Assembly (NCBI GenBank): GCA_032622095.1
Contig: CP136067.1
Span: 176,674,556 to 176,738,555 of the forward strand
Origin: Siphonodentalium dalli
Lineage: Eukaryota > Mollusca > Scaphopoda > Gadilida > Siphonodentaliidae
DNA length: 64,000 nucleotides
Direction of reading: 5' to 3'
Position numbers and translations under genes: made by a program. Shown in pieces: positions 26,801-40,567 of this stretch. The notes under the pieces were generated by a model. That model did not search any database and was not told where the DNA came from. It saw only the letters and a program-made list of their open reading frames with translations. Numbering within the stretch: position 1 is the first letter of the stretch; the number at the start of each line of letters is the position of its first letter.

Positions 26801-29800
26801 TTTCAGTCCTTTCTCTTGACTCAGTTGTGATAGTACATTCAACATATTTTCATTATTTAATATAAACCACATTTTTTTGATTTCTTATGTATATTTTAAT
26901 TTAGACTCGAGTAATATACATTTTGAATACATATATGTTGAAGTTTGTTTTTATTGAAAGGGATCGTTGAGAATTGTTTATGCAATCCAGTTTTATCAGA
27001 CCATCTTAAACATGTATATACATGTAGGTAATTTATCCATTTCAGCAAAAATATCTATTCATTACTAACATCTAACATTAATAAAAACATACCTGTAACA
27101 ATAGCCTAATTTTACACCCAACATCCAAGTCAGTACATCAATCCTTTCATTTGTTCAGTGATATTCTATCATCTTGGAACTTAACCCTTTACCCAACAGA
27201 ACGGCCCTGTGCCAATGCATTCTCTTATATATGCGAGTCGACCATAGGTCGCCTCGCATATATAAGAGAATGCATTGGCTTAACACATTAAAAATTATAA
27301 AATTGTTAAAGAATGTAAGAAAAAATGGTAAAAAGTGTTAAAAAAATATTTTTTTTAGGCCAATGCATTCTCTTATATATGCGAGGCGACCTATGGTCGA
27401 CTCGCATATATAAGAGAATGCATTGGCACAGGGCATAACTGTAACTATCACAATGTGGTCAAGGAGCCGGTTCCAATGATATCCATATTTGTATGGTGTT
27501 ATTGAGACAGACTGAAGATATTTTAGGCTGTTGAAGCTTTATTTGGCCGGTTTTGGCCGTTTTGTTGGGTAAAGGGTTAAAGTGTGTATTTATTTCGTAT
27601 GGGATTTTATTTAGTATGGCTGCACCAATATTATAGCCTGGTTTACGAACATTTGAGTGGAACAAAGTATTGTAGATGCAGGAGGGAAATTTGTTTTTTA
27701 TTTAAATATTCATCGCTGCTAAAGAATCGATGAACAGCAAAACTACTGTTATGGATTATTCAGGATGAATTTCACAATTCTTTTGTTCAAATTTTATTAT
27801 TAAACTGAGGTATTTCTTCCCATAAATAGTTGAAATAATGGAGGGAAAGGAGAAAGCCAAAGAAAAGACTCTACCGTCAACTATTTGTTACCCACATGCT
27901 TCATATTTTCATATATTAGTCAACTTTAATATCATAAACCAAACAACAAATTAAATTTTTGTTTACAATATGGGGAAAAAAGTTGTTAAATGGTTTCGTA
28001 AACCAGGCTATATAATTGTTGTTTCCTAATACATTATATTATTATCTGCTATCCATGGACACTGATTTCTGTCTGTACGGTAGTCTAGAGATTAATGTTT
28101 TATTTTTTCTTTCGCTTTGGCATTATATCAAAGTATTATCACAAAGGAAGAATATTCAATTCTTTGATAAGATTGCATATCTGGTTTTGCATGAATAAAA
28201 TCAGATAGCAAACATTTACTTTTATATACATAAGTAACTACTTTGATTCACATGTTCTGATTTCCATACTTTAACTACACTTATCGTGTATCAAATAAGA
28301 AGGATTTGTGCACAGATTTTCACAACACGCAACACAACAAATAATTTCACCTTTAACCATTTCATGATGGAAGTAACACTTGTGCAGCATTAAAGATCCT
28401 GTGCCAGTGCATTTTCTTATATATGCGAGTCTCCCATAGGGAGCCTTGTATATATAAGAGAATGCACTGGCTTGCAAGGTCAATGTAAATATTGTTAGGC
28501 CAATTCATTCTTTTCTATATATGAGGCGCCATATGGGAGACTCACATACATGTACATGTATATATGAGAATGCATTGGCACAGGATTTTTGCAAAATTTC
28601 AGTGAACTCTATTCATGGAAGTGTTAAATTATCTCTAATTTGAAAATGCATGGAAAATAACAATACGTGTGAAATAAAATTTTATTATGATATCATATTT
28701 TTTCATGGGGCTGCACTGTTAAGTTTCTGCTTATTTTAAATGTATGTACACATGTATGAATGTTGTCTGCCACCAATTTGTTGTTGAACAGCATAATAAA
28801 ATATTAACGGTTAAGTTCTCCATTTTGATGACGAACGTTTAGACGAGGATGCTGAGTCTGATTCAGTGGATGCCGGAGACGCGCCTAGTCACAAGATGCC
28901 GAATGTGGAGATGGTAAAACCTGCAACCACAGCCGAAGATCTTGTGGAGCCGCCAATTCCTAAAGGTCAGTTATATGGAGATTACTGGAATACAAGCCTG
29001 GAAATAGTGTGTCTGACATTTGCAGAATGAGATCCCCAGAGAGGTGACTTTAGTGATGCTACCCTGCACAGTGGGCTAGCATCACCAAATTCACCCTCTT
29101 GGGTCCTCATTCTGCTTAGGCCTCATCTCCTTAGAGGGTGAAATTGTTGAACTTATTATCTGAACATTTCCCCCAAAGAATATGAATCTTTCTGCACTTG
29201 TAATGTCTTTTGGTACCTTTGTTGTTTGTTCATTCTCCTGGACACCCCTCCAAATGTACGATAGACCTTTCCAACATATACTTTTATAGCTGGTGGAAGA
29301 ATATAATTAGTAAAGAAAGGGTTTTAAATTATTTTTTATTATTGGTGTCTACCCTGAACAATTAGATTCTCATTTATTACGGTGAGTTATCACATGGTTT
29401 CGACTTGATGAGTATCACGTATTCAAAATGATCGAGCCGATCGCAAACATGACCATAAATGATGAAAAAGGTAATAAACTAAGATATGACATATTACATA
29501 ATATTTTGGTAGCCACAAGCAGATGCTATAATATTTTTCAAACAAGCTGTTACCTCATTTGTGTCCAAACACACAGTTGTTTGCTCTAACATTCTGACCA
29601 AAGTTGTCAGTCGACAGATTCTCATACATGTATTTTTGTGCGTTTGCTCTCGCCTCGGCCATTTTGAATGCGTGGTACTCGCCAACTTCGAAACCATGTG
29701 ATTCCCCACCATGCTTATATAATGTGTTATACTTTGCAGTGCGAGAGATGAGTGAGGAAGAGAGGGAACAGATTCTTAGGAGCGATGAATTCCAATCATT

Positions 29801-32800
29801 CTTCTACAAAACGTCGCAGTTTGTAGAGAGGGCATTATACTCGAATGTGGACATCACGGAAGATTACGCTGGCGATCTCAATGGCGATAAAATGAAGTAA
29901 GTCTTCTGTCTTAAGTGCATTTTACCCTGCGCTGGTTTATCATTAAAGATCCTGTGCCAGTGCATTCTCTTATATATGCAAGTCTCCCATAGGGAGCCTT
30001 GCATATATAAGAGAATGCACTGGCTTACAAGTTCAAGTTAAATATTGTTAGGCCAATGTATTCTCTTATATATAGGTAGCCTCACATATTTTAGAGAATG
30101 CATTGGCACAGGGTTTTCGCAAATTTCAGGAAGCTCCAGTCTTGAGTGCATTAATGATTCAATCAAGCCTTGAAATAGTGTGTCTGTCATTTGCAGAATG
30201 AGGTCCCCAGAGGGTTAATTTAGTGATGCTAGCCTGCTATGCGGGCTAGCATCACCAAATTCACCCCCTGGGGACCTCATTCTGCTTACACCTCAGCAGA
30301 ATGAGGTTCCCAGAGGGTGAATTTAGTGATGCTACCCCGCATAGTGGGCTAGCATCACCAAATTCACCCTCTGGGGACCTCATTCTGCTTACACCTCAGC
30401 AGAATGAGGTTCCCAGAGGGTGAATTTGGTGATGCTAGCCCGCTATGCGGGGTAGCATCACTAAATTCATCCTCTGGGGACCTCATTCTGCAAATGACAG
30501 GCTCACTATTTCAAGGCTTGGATTCAATTCCAGAGGGACTACATGGTTACACAATAACAAGCCTGCAAATAGTGCGTCTGTCATTTGCAGAATGAGGTCC
30601 CTAGAGGGTGAGTTTAGTGATGCTATCCCGCACAGCAAGCTAGCATCACCAAATTCACCCTTTGGGGACCTCATTCTGCAAATGACAGACACGCTATTTC
30701 CAGACTTGATCCTGCTTGTTTATCCGCTGGCAGTATCTTAAAGACATATTATGGACTTGTTCGGATATGGGTGACTGATAAGTTAGCATTCAGACACTAT
30801 GCCAACTGGAGGAATGTAGCAGTCTGCCATACATCGCGGAAATCTCAATCAAATCGACCATACCACTCCATAGAAAACATTTCCGAACTATGCACAATTG
30901 TAAATATATACTTCTCGATTCGGGACGCATCTATTGGCATTAAACTAACGAAAACAACTTCACCATCAAGAGTAACAGCATTTAATTAATAATGACAGTG
31001 TGTGTTGTTAATTAATAATGACGGTGTGTGTTGTTAATTAATAATGACGGTGTGTGTTGTTAATTTGGATATGATATTTGTAAAAATAACTACTTTAACC
31101 AACAGAACGGCCCTGTGCCAATGCATTCTCTTATATATGCGAGTCGACCATAGGTCGCCTCGCATATATAAGAGAATGCATTGGCTTAACACATTAAAAA
31201 TTATAAAATTGTTAAAGAATGTAAGAAAAAATGGTAAAAAGTGTTAAAAAAAAGATTTTTTTTTAGGCCAATGCATTCTCTTATATATGCGAGGCGACTT
31301 ATGGTCGACTCGCATATATAAGAGAATGCATTGGCACAGGGTATAACTGTAACCATCACAATGTGGTCAACGAGCCGGTTCCAATGATATCCATATTTGT
31401 ATGGTTCTATTGAGACAGACCGAAGATATTTTCGGCTGTTGAAGCTTTATTTGGCCGTTTTTGGCCGGTTTGTTGGGTAAAGGGTTAAGCAAGATTATTC
31501 TCCAGTTCTATTTGATCACCCTACTGGAGTGTTTCACATCACTTTACGATTTTGATTTCATACTTTACTCATGCTAGTAATTATTATTTCTTACAGTGAC
31601 CTCATGTCAGGAGAAATGCTGAATCTGAACAGAAAATTCTATGATGAAAGGTGGACTAAGAACAGAGTAATAACAGCTCTCAATTGGTCAACAAAGGTAA
31701 ATTCCATATCTAATGAGAATCTGTATGACGATATTTTGTGTCTCCTTTTAAAGGCATGGGAGGCCTTAATTGTCAAAAATATTCATATTTGTTCCAAACA
31801 CCGTAAACAGAAAAACATTAAAACGCATACAGTTTCGTTCATATATACCATGACCATTGCGTAAACAGCATGTTATCATAAATACCTACTATATTTTACC
31901 TAAGCAAGAGCCTGATTGGGTTACAGAGGACAGCACAATGCTACTGGCTAATCACACACAAATGGCATAAACGCTCTTTATTAGTTCCATATCAGGAATT
32001 CACCAACAAAGAACGCTCTTTATGTTTACCATCATAATATAAACAAACACCAGAAAAGTTAATTTTTATGCTTTTGTTTACATAACAATGGTTAAACATA
32101 TGAGAATAACATACTGTTTATGCGATATTTCTTATTTATATACGGACAAAGTCTGTCTACATTTTGATGTTCTTTCTGTTTGTGGCGGGTTTTGACGGGT
32201 GGAAATATTTTCACAGGATACCCACCGCCAAGGCCAACCGTACCTTTAAAGGTACTCAATCCGATTAAACACCCCTAAATTACTATTTCTTTGGCTTCGG
32301 GGGTAAAAAATATTTGATTCGAGTCGAGGATCCTACCCATCAAAGCTCAGAGTGATCAGATATCAATTTTTGAAGTTTGTGGCCCAGAAACATGCCGTCA
32401 AAAGGATGGTCTCGGTCAAAATTGCAGATGAAGACGGATAACTCTAAAAACAAGTGGTAATACGGCCAAATTTCGTGACTACTCAAGTGATAAATACAGC
32501 CATATTGAGTTGAACAAAATGTTGATAAATAACACGTTTTGGGAATTTTGATACCATAGTTGATAGCGGTCAGCATTATTTTGTTGCAATTAATCGATTC
32601 TGATAACAAAAGCGTATTTTGAAGAAATGTTGTTGTTGTTATAACTTGATGATATGGGGACCCTCTGATTGGATTGAGTACCTTTAAATTTCCGTTCTGA
32701 ATAGATACCGAAGATAAAAAGTGTCAAACGGTGTTGTTCGCATTTTCCATTCTAGAGTTGTTCATCTTTGCTTGTCTGGAAAATATTGTTTTTGCCCATC

Positions 32801-35800
32801 CCCTGATTATCTCAGCCATGGGTTATAGGATCTTGATGAAATTTGGCATGTACAGTAATGCTCTAAGTAATCGACTTCTTAACCACAGCAGAATTATGGG
32901 TAACTTTTCAGGATTTAGTCGGGGAGAGCTTTCCGATGAATGGCAACAAGCCATATTTCCGACTAAATCCTGAAAAGTTACCCATAATTCTGTTGTGTTT
33001 AAGGAGTTGATTAATTAGAGCATTACTGTATGTTCACAATCACTATTCAATGAAGTGTCAGCCACTGTTCTTTGCATTTTCCATTTGTTGTTATTCTCCT
33101 TCATTTTATATCTGGAAATGTTTTTTTGTTTTGTGCATTCGTTCAAATATATTGGTCATGGGTTGTCAGATTTAAAAGAAATAATTTACGAATGTTCACC
33201 ATAATGAGGACTTCTGAAGAAGTTTTAATTGGTTGTGTTTTCATTCTTCATTCTTTTGTAATTTCTCTTTATCTTACACTGAACTTTGGGACCAGATGAC
33301 CAACTTGTATAAGTGAGATGGATCTCATTCAGGGTTCCCACGCTCTTGAAAAGTACTTGAATATCAGACCATTCCTTGAAAAGTGCTTAAATTCATTTTA
33401 TTCCTTGAATAGTACTTGATTTTCACCCATCACCTTTGATAAGTGCTTGAATTTAGTCAAATTGAGTATTTTTGAACAATAATTTCTCTCAAATCCTTAT
33501 GAAAAATGTATCTGATAATTTTCGTTGAGTCGCATTTTCATAGAATTTAATCCTTACACTGTTTTTTTCCCTCAATATTATAAGAAAACAAATTCTAATA
33601 TGGGAAGAATGTTTGCAGGCTATTTTATGATAGCGCCAAAATATAATGTTCATGAAAAGTGCTTGAATAGTGCTTAAATTTGGATATCAGTAATTAGTGG
33701 GAACCCTGTCATTGTGTGATTGATCAAGGGAACGCTACTTGTAGGAGCTAAATAGATTTTCATCTTTTCTATTTACTTTTCAGTACCCTGAGTTACTCGT
33801 GGCGGCATATAACAGTAATGAGGATTCACCTCGGGATCCGGACGGTGTCGCCCTTATATGGAATGTTAAATTCAAGAAAGATACCCCAGATTATATATTC
33901 CACTGTCAGGTAAGCTGCCATGTTTATTAGCCCCTTAAAAAGATTGTGGGGACTATAGAAATTGTAGATGTATTGGTCCATCCATCGCAAACAGTTTAAA
34001 ATTTACATATATATTTTTTGTGGTCTTAAAACTTTTGTTAGGCTCCAAACATATTTCAAAAGGGGAAGTTCAGTGATAATAGTGACCTTTTTTGTTTCTG
34101 ATTACCATCACCAGATCTGTTCTTTCTTGTTATTAAGATCAGACAATTGTGCCAACAGTAACCTGTTTATTTAACCCTTTAGCGGGTACAGTAATGCCCT
34201 AAATAATCGACTCCTTAACCACAGCAGAATTATGGGTAATTTTTCAGGATTTAGTCGGAAATATGGCTTGTTGCCATTAATCGGAAAGCTCTCAACAAGC
34301 CATATTTCCGACTAAATCCTGAAAAATTACCCATAATTCTGCTGTGGTCAAGGAGTCGATTATTTAAGGCAGTGCTGTAGGACGACATTTTGTCGCCATA
34401 TGGTATGTGGAGTGACATTTATGTCGCCATACGGTATGTGGAGTGACATTTATGTCGTTTACGGTAGTTCTATGGTAATATATTACTGCTTAAATAACTT
34501 CTAAATGGGAACATTTCATAGATATCATGTGGATGGATATTATTTTTATTATTTACATTAATTTGTGCTTTTAATAATGTTGTTTGCATGATTTATTTCA
34601 AATAATAGGCCTATGTTATGATATTACTCAGTTTATTTGCAAAAATATATTCATTCATATATATGACGTACTCGCCTGCAAAAGGGTTAATTCCAATTTT
34701 GTGGTATATACCATTTCAGTCTGCCTTGATGTCGTGTTGCTTTGCTGATTTTCATCCAAACTTGGTCATTGGAGGCACATATTCTGGACAAATCGTCATG
34801 TGGGACAATCGGGTCTACAAACGGACGCCTGTTCAAAGAACTTCCCTATCATCTGCTGCACATCATGTAAGCTAGATCAGTCATGCTGAGTGCCCTGTGA
34901 TAGGTTTAGATTTATCTTTCTATTCCCCCCCCCCCCCCCACCCTCTTTTCAAAATGCAAGCACCGATAGTGATGTATCTTGTGTTCATAATCAGGAAATA
35001 GCTGGCAAAAGTCCCAGCCACATGCAGCAAGCGGCAGATCTTTATCCAAAATGCGACTTCAGGCATAATTTTTACTGAGTTCTATTATAAAATAAATTAT
35101 CTTCATTTCCTGATTACACTGCATAAACACAAATAATTAAACTTGGTTGGTTTGATATCAGGGTCGATATCAGCCCGAGTTAACCTCATATCAGCCTGAT
35201 TCGGTCGAAGGCTGATATGAGGTTACTGAGGGCCGATATCGGGCCTAATATCAAACCAACCAAGTAACACCCTATGTATTAATTAGATCGCCTCTTAGTA
35301 ACTGACAACTCTTTCAAATGAATGACATCACAAAAATTGATATCTACACACTATTTAGCAGTGAAGTAGATTCACAACATGCTGACAAACCATATTACTC
35401 AGATTGGTGATGTCGTAAAAATATATCACTCAGTTTAAGGGCAAATGAAGCGATATTCACATAGTTAGATAACAGGCCATTCGGGACAAAAATGTCATAT
35501 CTAATTAATGAAATGAAACCAATGAAAATTATCCGTTGCGCTGTAGTATTTTCTCTTAACCAAATATGGAATTTACTATGAGTAGTATTGTAAGTTGTAG
35601 ACGCACCAAATTAAGGGTTTTACAACTGTTGCATAATGCGCGTGAATCTAAATAAGGAAATGATGCAATATCATGACTGCTTATAAACAATACACTGCTC
35701 TTTTTGTGAGAAACTGAACAAGACCTCGGACACAAAGCATGTTTTGTGAATAATATCACATTCAATTATCATTATGCTATACTATTAGTATATTCTTGAG

Positions 35801-38800
35801 GAAATTATCACAATTTGATGAATGTTATTTCTAAATTATAACCTACAACGAAGGTCGCCCTTTGAATAACCTAATCGACAACCTAATTAACATGTGGCCT
35901 ATAATTTTGCCCTCTTTTTCTCTCTCTCTCACAGCACCCGATATATTGTTTAGATGTGATTGGTACCGTTAATGCCCATCTCTCTCTTGCAGCACCCGAT
36001 ATATTGTTTAGATGTGATTGGAACCGTTAATGCCCATAATCTGGTGAGCATCTCAAATGATGGACGGATGTGTACGTGGAGCCTCGACATGTTATCACAA
36101 CCACAGGTATGTAGAATAGTGAGACAGGTTATTGTCACTGGTAAGTATTTACATAACACTAAGATTGCTTCGGTATTTCCCATAGCATTATGATGCCCAC
36201 TGAGTCAATGTGATCATAAATATGGATTGCACTGCTGTTTGCAAATGCCAAAAATTGCTCTTTTGGGAAAGATTTGACATCAAGTTATGGCCCTGCAAAT
36301 CGATTTGGATGCGATTCGGATTCTTTCATCTGATTCGATTCGATTCAAAATCGGCTTCCTGATTTGAATTGTATCGAATCATTAGCACCAGTTGCATTCT
36401 CAATGGACACCTTTGCTTTTTCGCGAAGATAGATTATGATTCCAACAAAAGACCACATACACAAACACTGTTGTAGACTGAGCAATACTATATACATGTA
36501 GACCACCGAAGCATTGCACGACTGATCTAGCAAAATTTCATATATGTCAAACTTCAGCTGCGTGAATGTGATTGCTTACTGCCTTCATTATTGCTTAAGA
36601 TACTGTTTCATTATTTGATAGCAGATGCGCATTTAATTGGTTAAATGAGAATTTGATCCATTTATGGATAATATTTACATTATATACGATCACTTATCGT
36701 CGTTACCAAGTGAGCAAATTGATACTGGTATGGCCACTCAGTCCAGTGATATCTATATCTTCACTCTTGATACCACTGATGCATTGATTCAATTCGAGAT
36801 TTGATTCGGAATCACTTGGCTGATTTTATTCGAGTTTCGATTCGAAATGAAAATGCCTGATTCGCAGGGCCCTACATCAAGTTTTAAATTCCAAAAGAAA
36901 GTATGCAGATTGAAGTCATATCATCATTATCGGGATCGAAATAGGAAAAAAATATATATTATTCAGCCCTATGCTGATTTTTCGTTTTGGTCCGAAAAAT
37001 TATGCATATCTGTTCTATTCTGTTTTATTTCCTTCTAAATATAAAATAATTGTAATTAGGCCAAATAAATACAAAATCTGTGTTTCTCAGGCTCCTCACT
37101 CATTATGTGATCACTCAGATCCAAGAGACACTACCCCCACCAGTGACAGCCCTGCCACTACTGCACGGAATATTTAAACGACAACACATGAGTGGGGTAT
37201 GATCTCAGCTTTAATGCAACATTATAAGCTTGTCCTGCAGATAGCCCATACGCATGGAAAACCAATTAAGCAGAGCCTTCGCTCTGACGAGAAGCCGAAG
37301 CAGAGAACGCTGAAGAAATACTGCTGTACAGCGCAGGCATGAGCATGGCCCGACGAGCTAAGGTACGATTCGGAGCCGGCGCCCAAGAAATGCTATGAGG
37401 CGCCCTAAGCAATAAGCACACACGGCCAACAGGGAGAAGCCCAACGAGTGCGACGCAGGAATGGCAGTAGAGACCACTGGACAGCCCAACTCCCTATGGC
37501 TAAGCAACGGCCTGGAATATTACACTCAGGCTACAGTTCGAGAGCACTCTCGAATAAGCATAAGATGACTGCGCAGTCATAAACATATTAAGCTACTATT
37601 GATAAGCCACCCATCAAAGTTACCAGACAGGTTATAACGCTATGGCGACACTACCACCATCTGCAGGACCGCCATAGAGTGCGCAGCACTCCCCCAAACC
37701 AGGAGCTCCATACCCAATTACAGCAATGAAACAGTTAAACCACCGGGAAAACCACAGTGTCAGATGCCAGGAAGGTCTCCAGGGCGCCCCGGAGACTATT
37801 CAGATATATATTGTTGCCGACGGGGGAGAGATGGATCCCATCTGAACGAAGCGCAAATGGCTGGGCGCTTGATGCCACGACCCCCGTGATGTAAGACAAA
37901 GCCCAACATGCGTTGGATAAAGTCCCGGCGCTGGCGAGCACCAATACTCGGGCGATGGGCGTTGTGCCAATAGCGGCGCGGGAATACTTGTGACCAAATA
38001 AGGGTGCAGTCAGGCAACGATTCATGCACATATGAAAGTCCCCGCTTAACATTGGCATGTAATTCACGGTACCCACCGGCTGTGAGGTCGTTCGAGCCAA
38101 GCTGGATGATGTGGGTAGGATGCCGAGACGGCGGACAAGCGGCGAGCTCCCGGGCGAACGGGCGTGGAAATCGCCCCACAGCATCCCACGAGTGCAGATC
38201 CATCGAACAGAAGCGCCGCGGCTGGACAGCTGGAGATGTTGGCCAACAGGACGCCGCACAGCACGCTGGTGAGCCCAGTAGACGTGGGACGAACCCAAGA
38301 CCCAGATACTGGCTACTGAAACGAGACTAAGCAGATGTTGAGTGGATGAATCGACGACAAACATCAGAACGCCAACGACCCCGGTGTAGGAAGGCATGGT
38401 AAGGGGTGCCCAGATCCGCCAGATAGGTAGCACTACCCGAACGAAATGGTGGAAAAGGTTGAAGCAGAATGCCGGGAGCGATGAAGCCCCGCGATAAACC
38501 CGACGATAGCGTGTTCCGGGAGCGGCCAGGAAACGGCCAAGCGATGCCGGTGTGCGAAAACGAGATAAGCCTGTATGGCGGTGCGATACGTGCGGTGAGT
38601 ATATGGCGCCCGGGAGGACGTCAAAAGCAGCGTTACATGTCGACGCAGGTCCACAGGCACCTGGGAAATGGTGTTGGCGTTCGGGCGGCGGACAGCGCCA
38701 GTTGACGGAAACGTTTCATCTGGAAACGAGAGAGGCTGTCAGCGAGAGCATTATCACGAGACGCGAGCCATGAAGCACGCAAGGAGATGTTGTGAGACAG

Positions 38801-40528
38801 GAGCAGCAGGACCAGCTGGCGCAACAGGGCCATGAGCGGCTTGCATTTGGAAGTTTGGTAGTAGATGGCGCGGACCACGGTAATGTTATCACAGTGTAAA
38901 TGGAGGCGATGATTTCGGAGGCGACGCCCCCAGACGCTGATGCCACTAAGACGGGGAACATCTCGAGGACACCCATATTGCGGGTCAGGCCCAAAGCATG
39001 CCAAGGAAGGGGGCACGTGCCAAAAAACCCAAAGGCCGTTGAAATAAGCGCCAAAGCCGCCGGACTGACCACAAGCGTCCATGTGGAAATTGATGTCGGT
39101 ATCATGGAGCCAGGTCGCAGAAGGGAAAAGGTAGATCCCATTGAATGACGTGAAGAACTGTAACCACGTGGCCAGATCGGCACATGCCAGAAGTAATTCG
39201 GATTTTGTGATTCGGCTTAGAAAATCCCTGCAGGGCATCAATCAGGCGACGACAAATTGGGCGGCCCGGACGAACCGCCTTGCACTCAAATGGTAATGAG
39301 CCAATGAGCGACTGTAGTTCACGACCGAGATTTTACGGCAGCGCAAAGCCAGAGAGATTGTGGACTGAATAGCTGTGAGCTTCTCAGCAGGGAGACGCAC
39401 CGCGTTAGCCAACGTATCGAGTTCGAGACCAAGGTAGCAGAGCTTCGAGGTGGGCGAGACCGTTTTATCATGAGCAATAGGTACGCCAAGACCAGAGCAA
39501 ACGCGATGAAACATGTCAAGACTGTCCGAGGCCTGGGACGTGGCTGGCGGACCACAGAACAGGAAGTCATCGCAGTAGTACAAGATGTGTGGGTTGCCGG
39601 ACCGCTGCTTAACAACCCATTCCAAAATTGTTGAGAATCTTTCAAAAGTTGCGCACGACACGCTGCAGCCGAAAGGTAAGCAATTGTCGAAATAAAACAT
39701 GTCGTCCAGTTTAAAACCAAGTTGATCGAAATCGCCCGGGTAGATGCGAAGATTACGATAAGCAGCCTCTAAATCCCTGCACGCGAGCAATGTCCCGGTC
39801 CCAAGGGACCGGATGGTGGCAACAGCAGCGTCAAAACTGGTATATGTGACAGTGAATTCGCGCGGAATATGATCATTGAGCGACTGGCCTGCCGGATAGG
39901 AGAGGTGATGGATGCGACGGAATGAGTCGGGTTCATGTTTAGGCACCAGTCCAAGCGGCGACACGCGGAGCGATGGAATTGGACGAGCGCAGAAAGGACC
40001 AGCAATGCGACCTTCCTTAAGGATCTTTTCCCGGACGACCTCGGGACGGTCACGAGCAGACTTGAGGTTCGGAGCGTCAGTTGCATACGCGGGTCAGTAT
40101 AATGGAGCGGAAAAACCACGAGTAAAACCGAACCGGAGTTCCCGCGCGGCTTGGTGGTGAGGGTACTTCCTAAGCCACCAACACAAATAGACAAGATTAA
40201 TGGCGGAAGGGGTGAGCTGGGAGACGTGGCTGGCGACCGTCGCGGGCTGAGCGACGAAAGTCTTGTCCATGGGCAGCGGTTGCGGCATGAGAAAAGCATC
40301 GGTCCATGAGTCAACAGACGTTATTGGAGCAGCATGCCCGCCTGGCGCAACCAAACCTTAAAATAATTTTTAGTTGACTATCTGACATTTTGTCAGGCAC
40401 CAAACAGACATGGTCTGACATTTCGAAATGAGGCCTGACATGTCTTTTTAATCACCCATAATAATACCAATTTAAACTAATAATGATGTATAATCCCCCA
40501 ATGATGTTCCTCTTCTCAATTATCACTT

Positions 40529-40567
<39 letters not shown>

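Noticed and set aside
38004-38330. Plus-strand open frame in the retrotransposon
   Set aside because: It is the complement of the hydrolase region; the minus-strand motifs explain the sequence.
39769-40314. 181-codon minus frame without domain similarity
   Set aside because: It overlaps the reverse transcriptase in another frame, and the recognised motifs are in the neighbouring frames.
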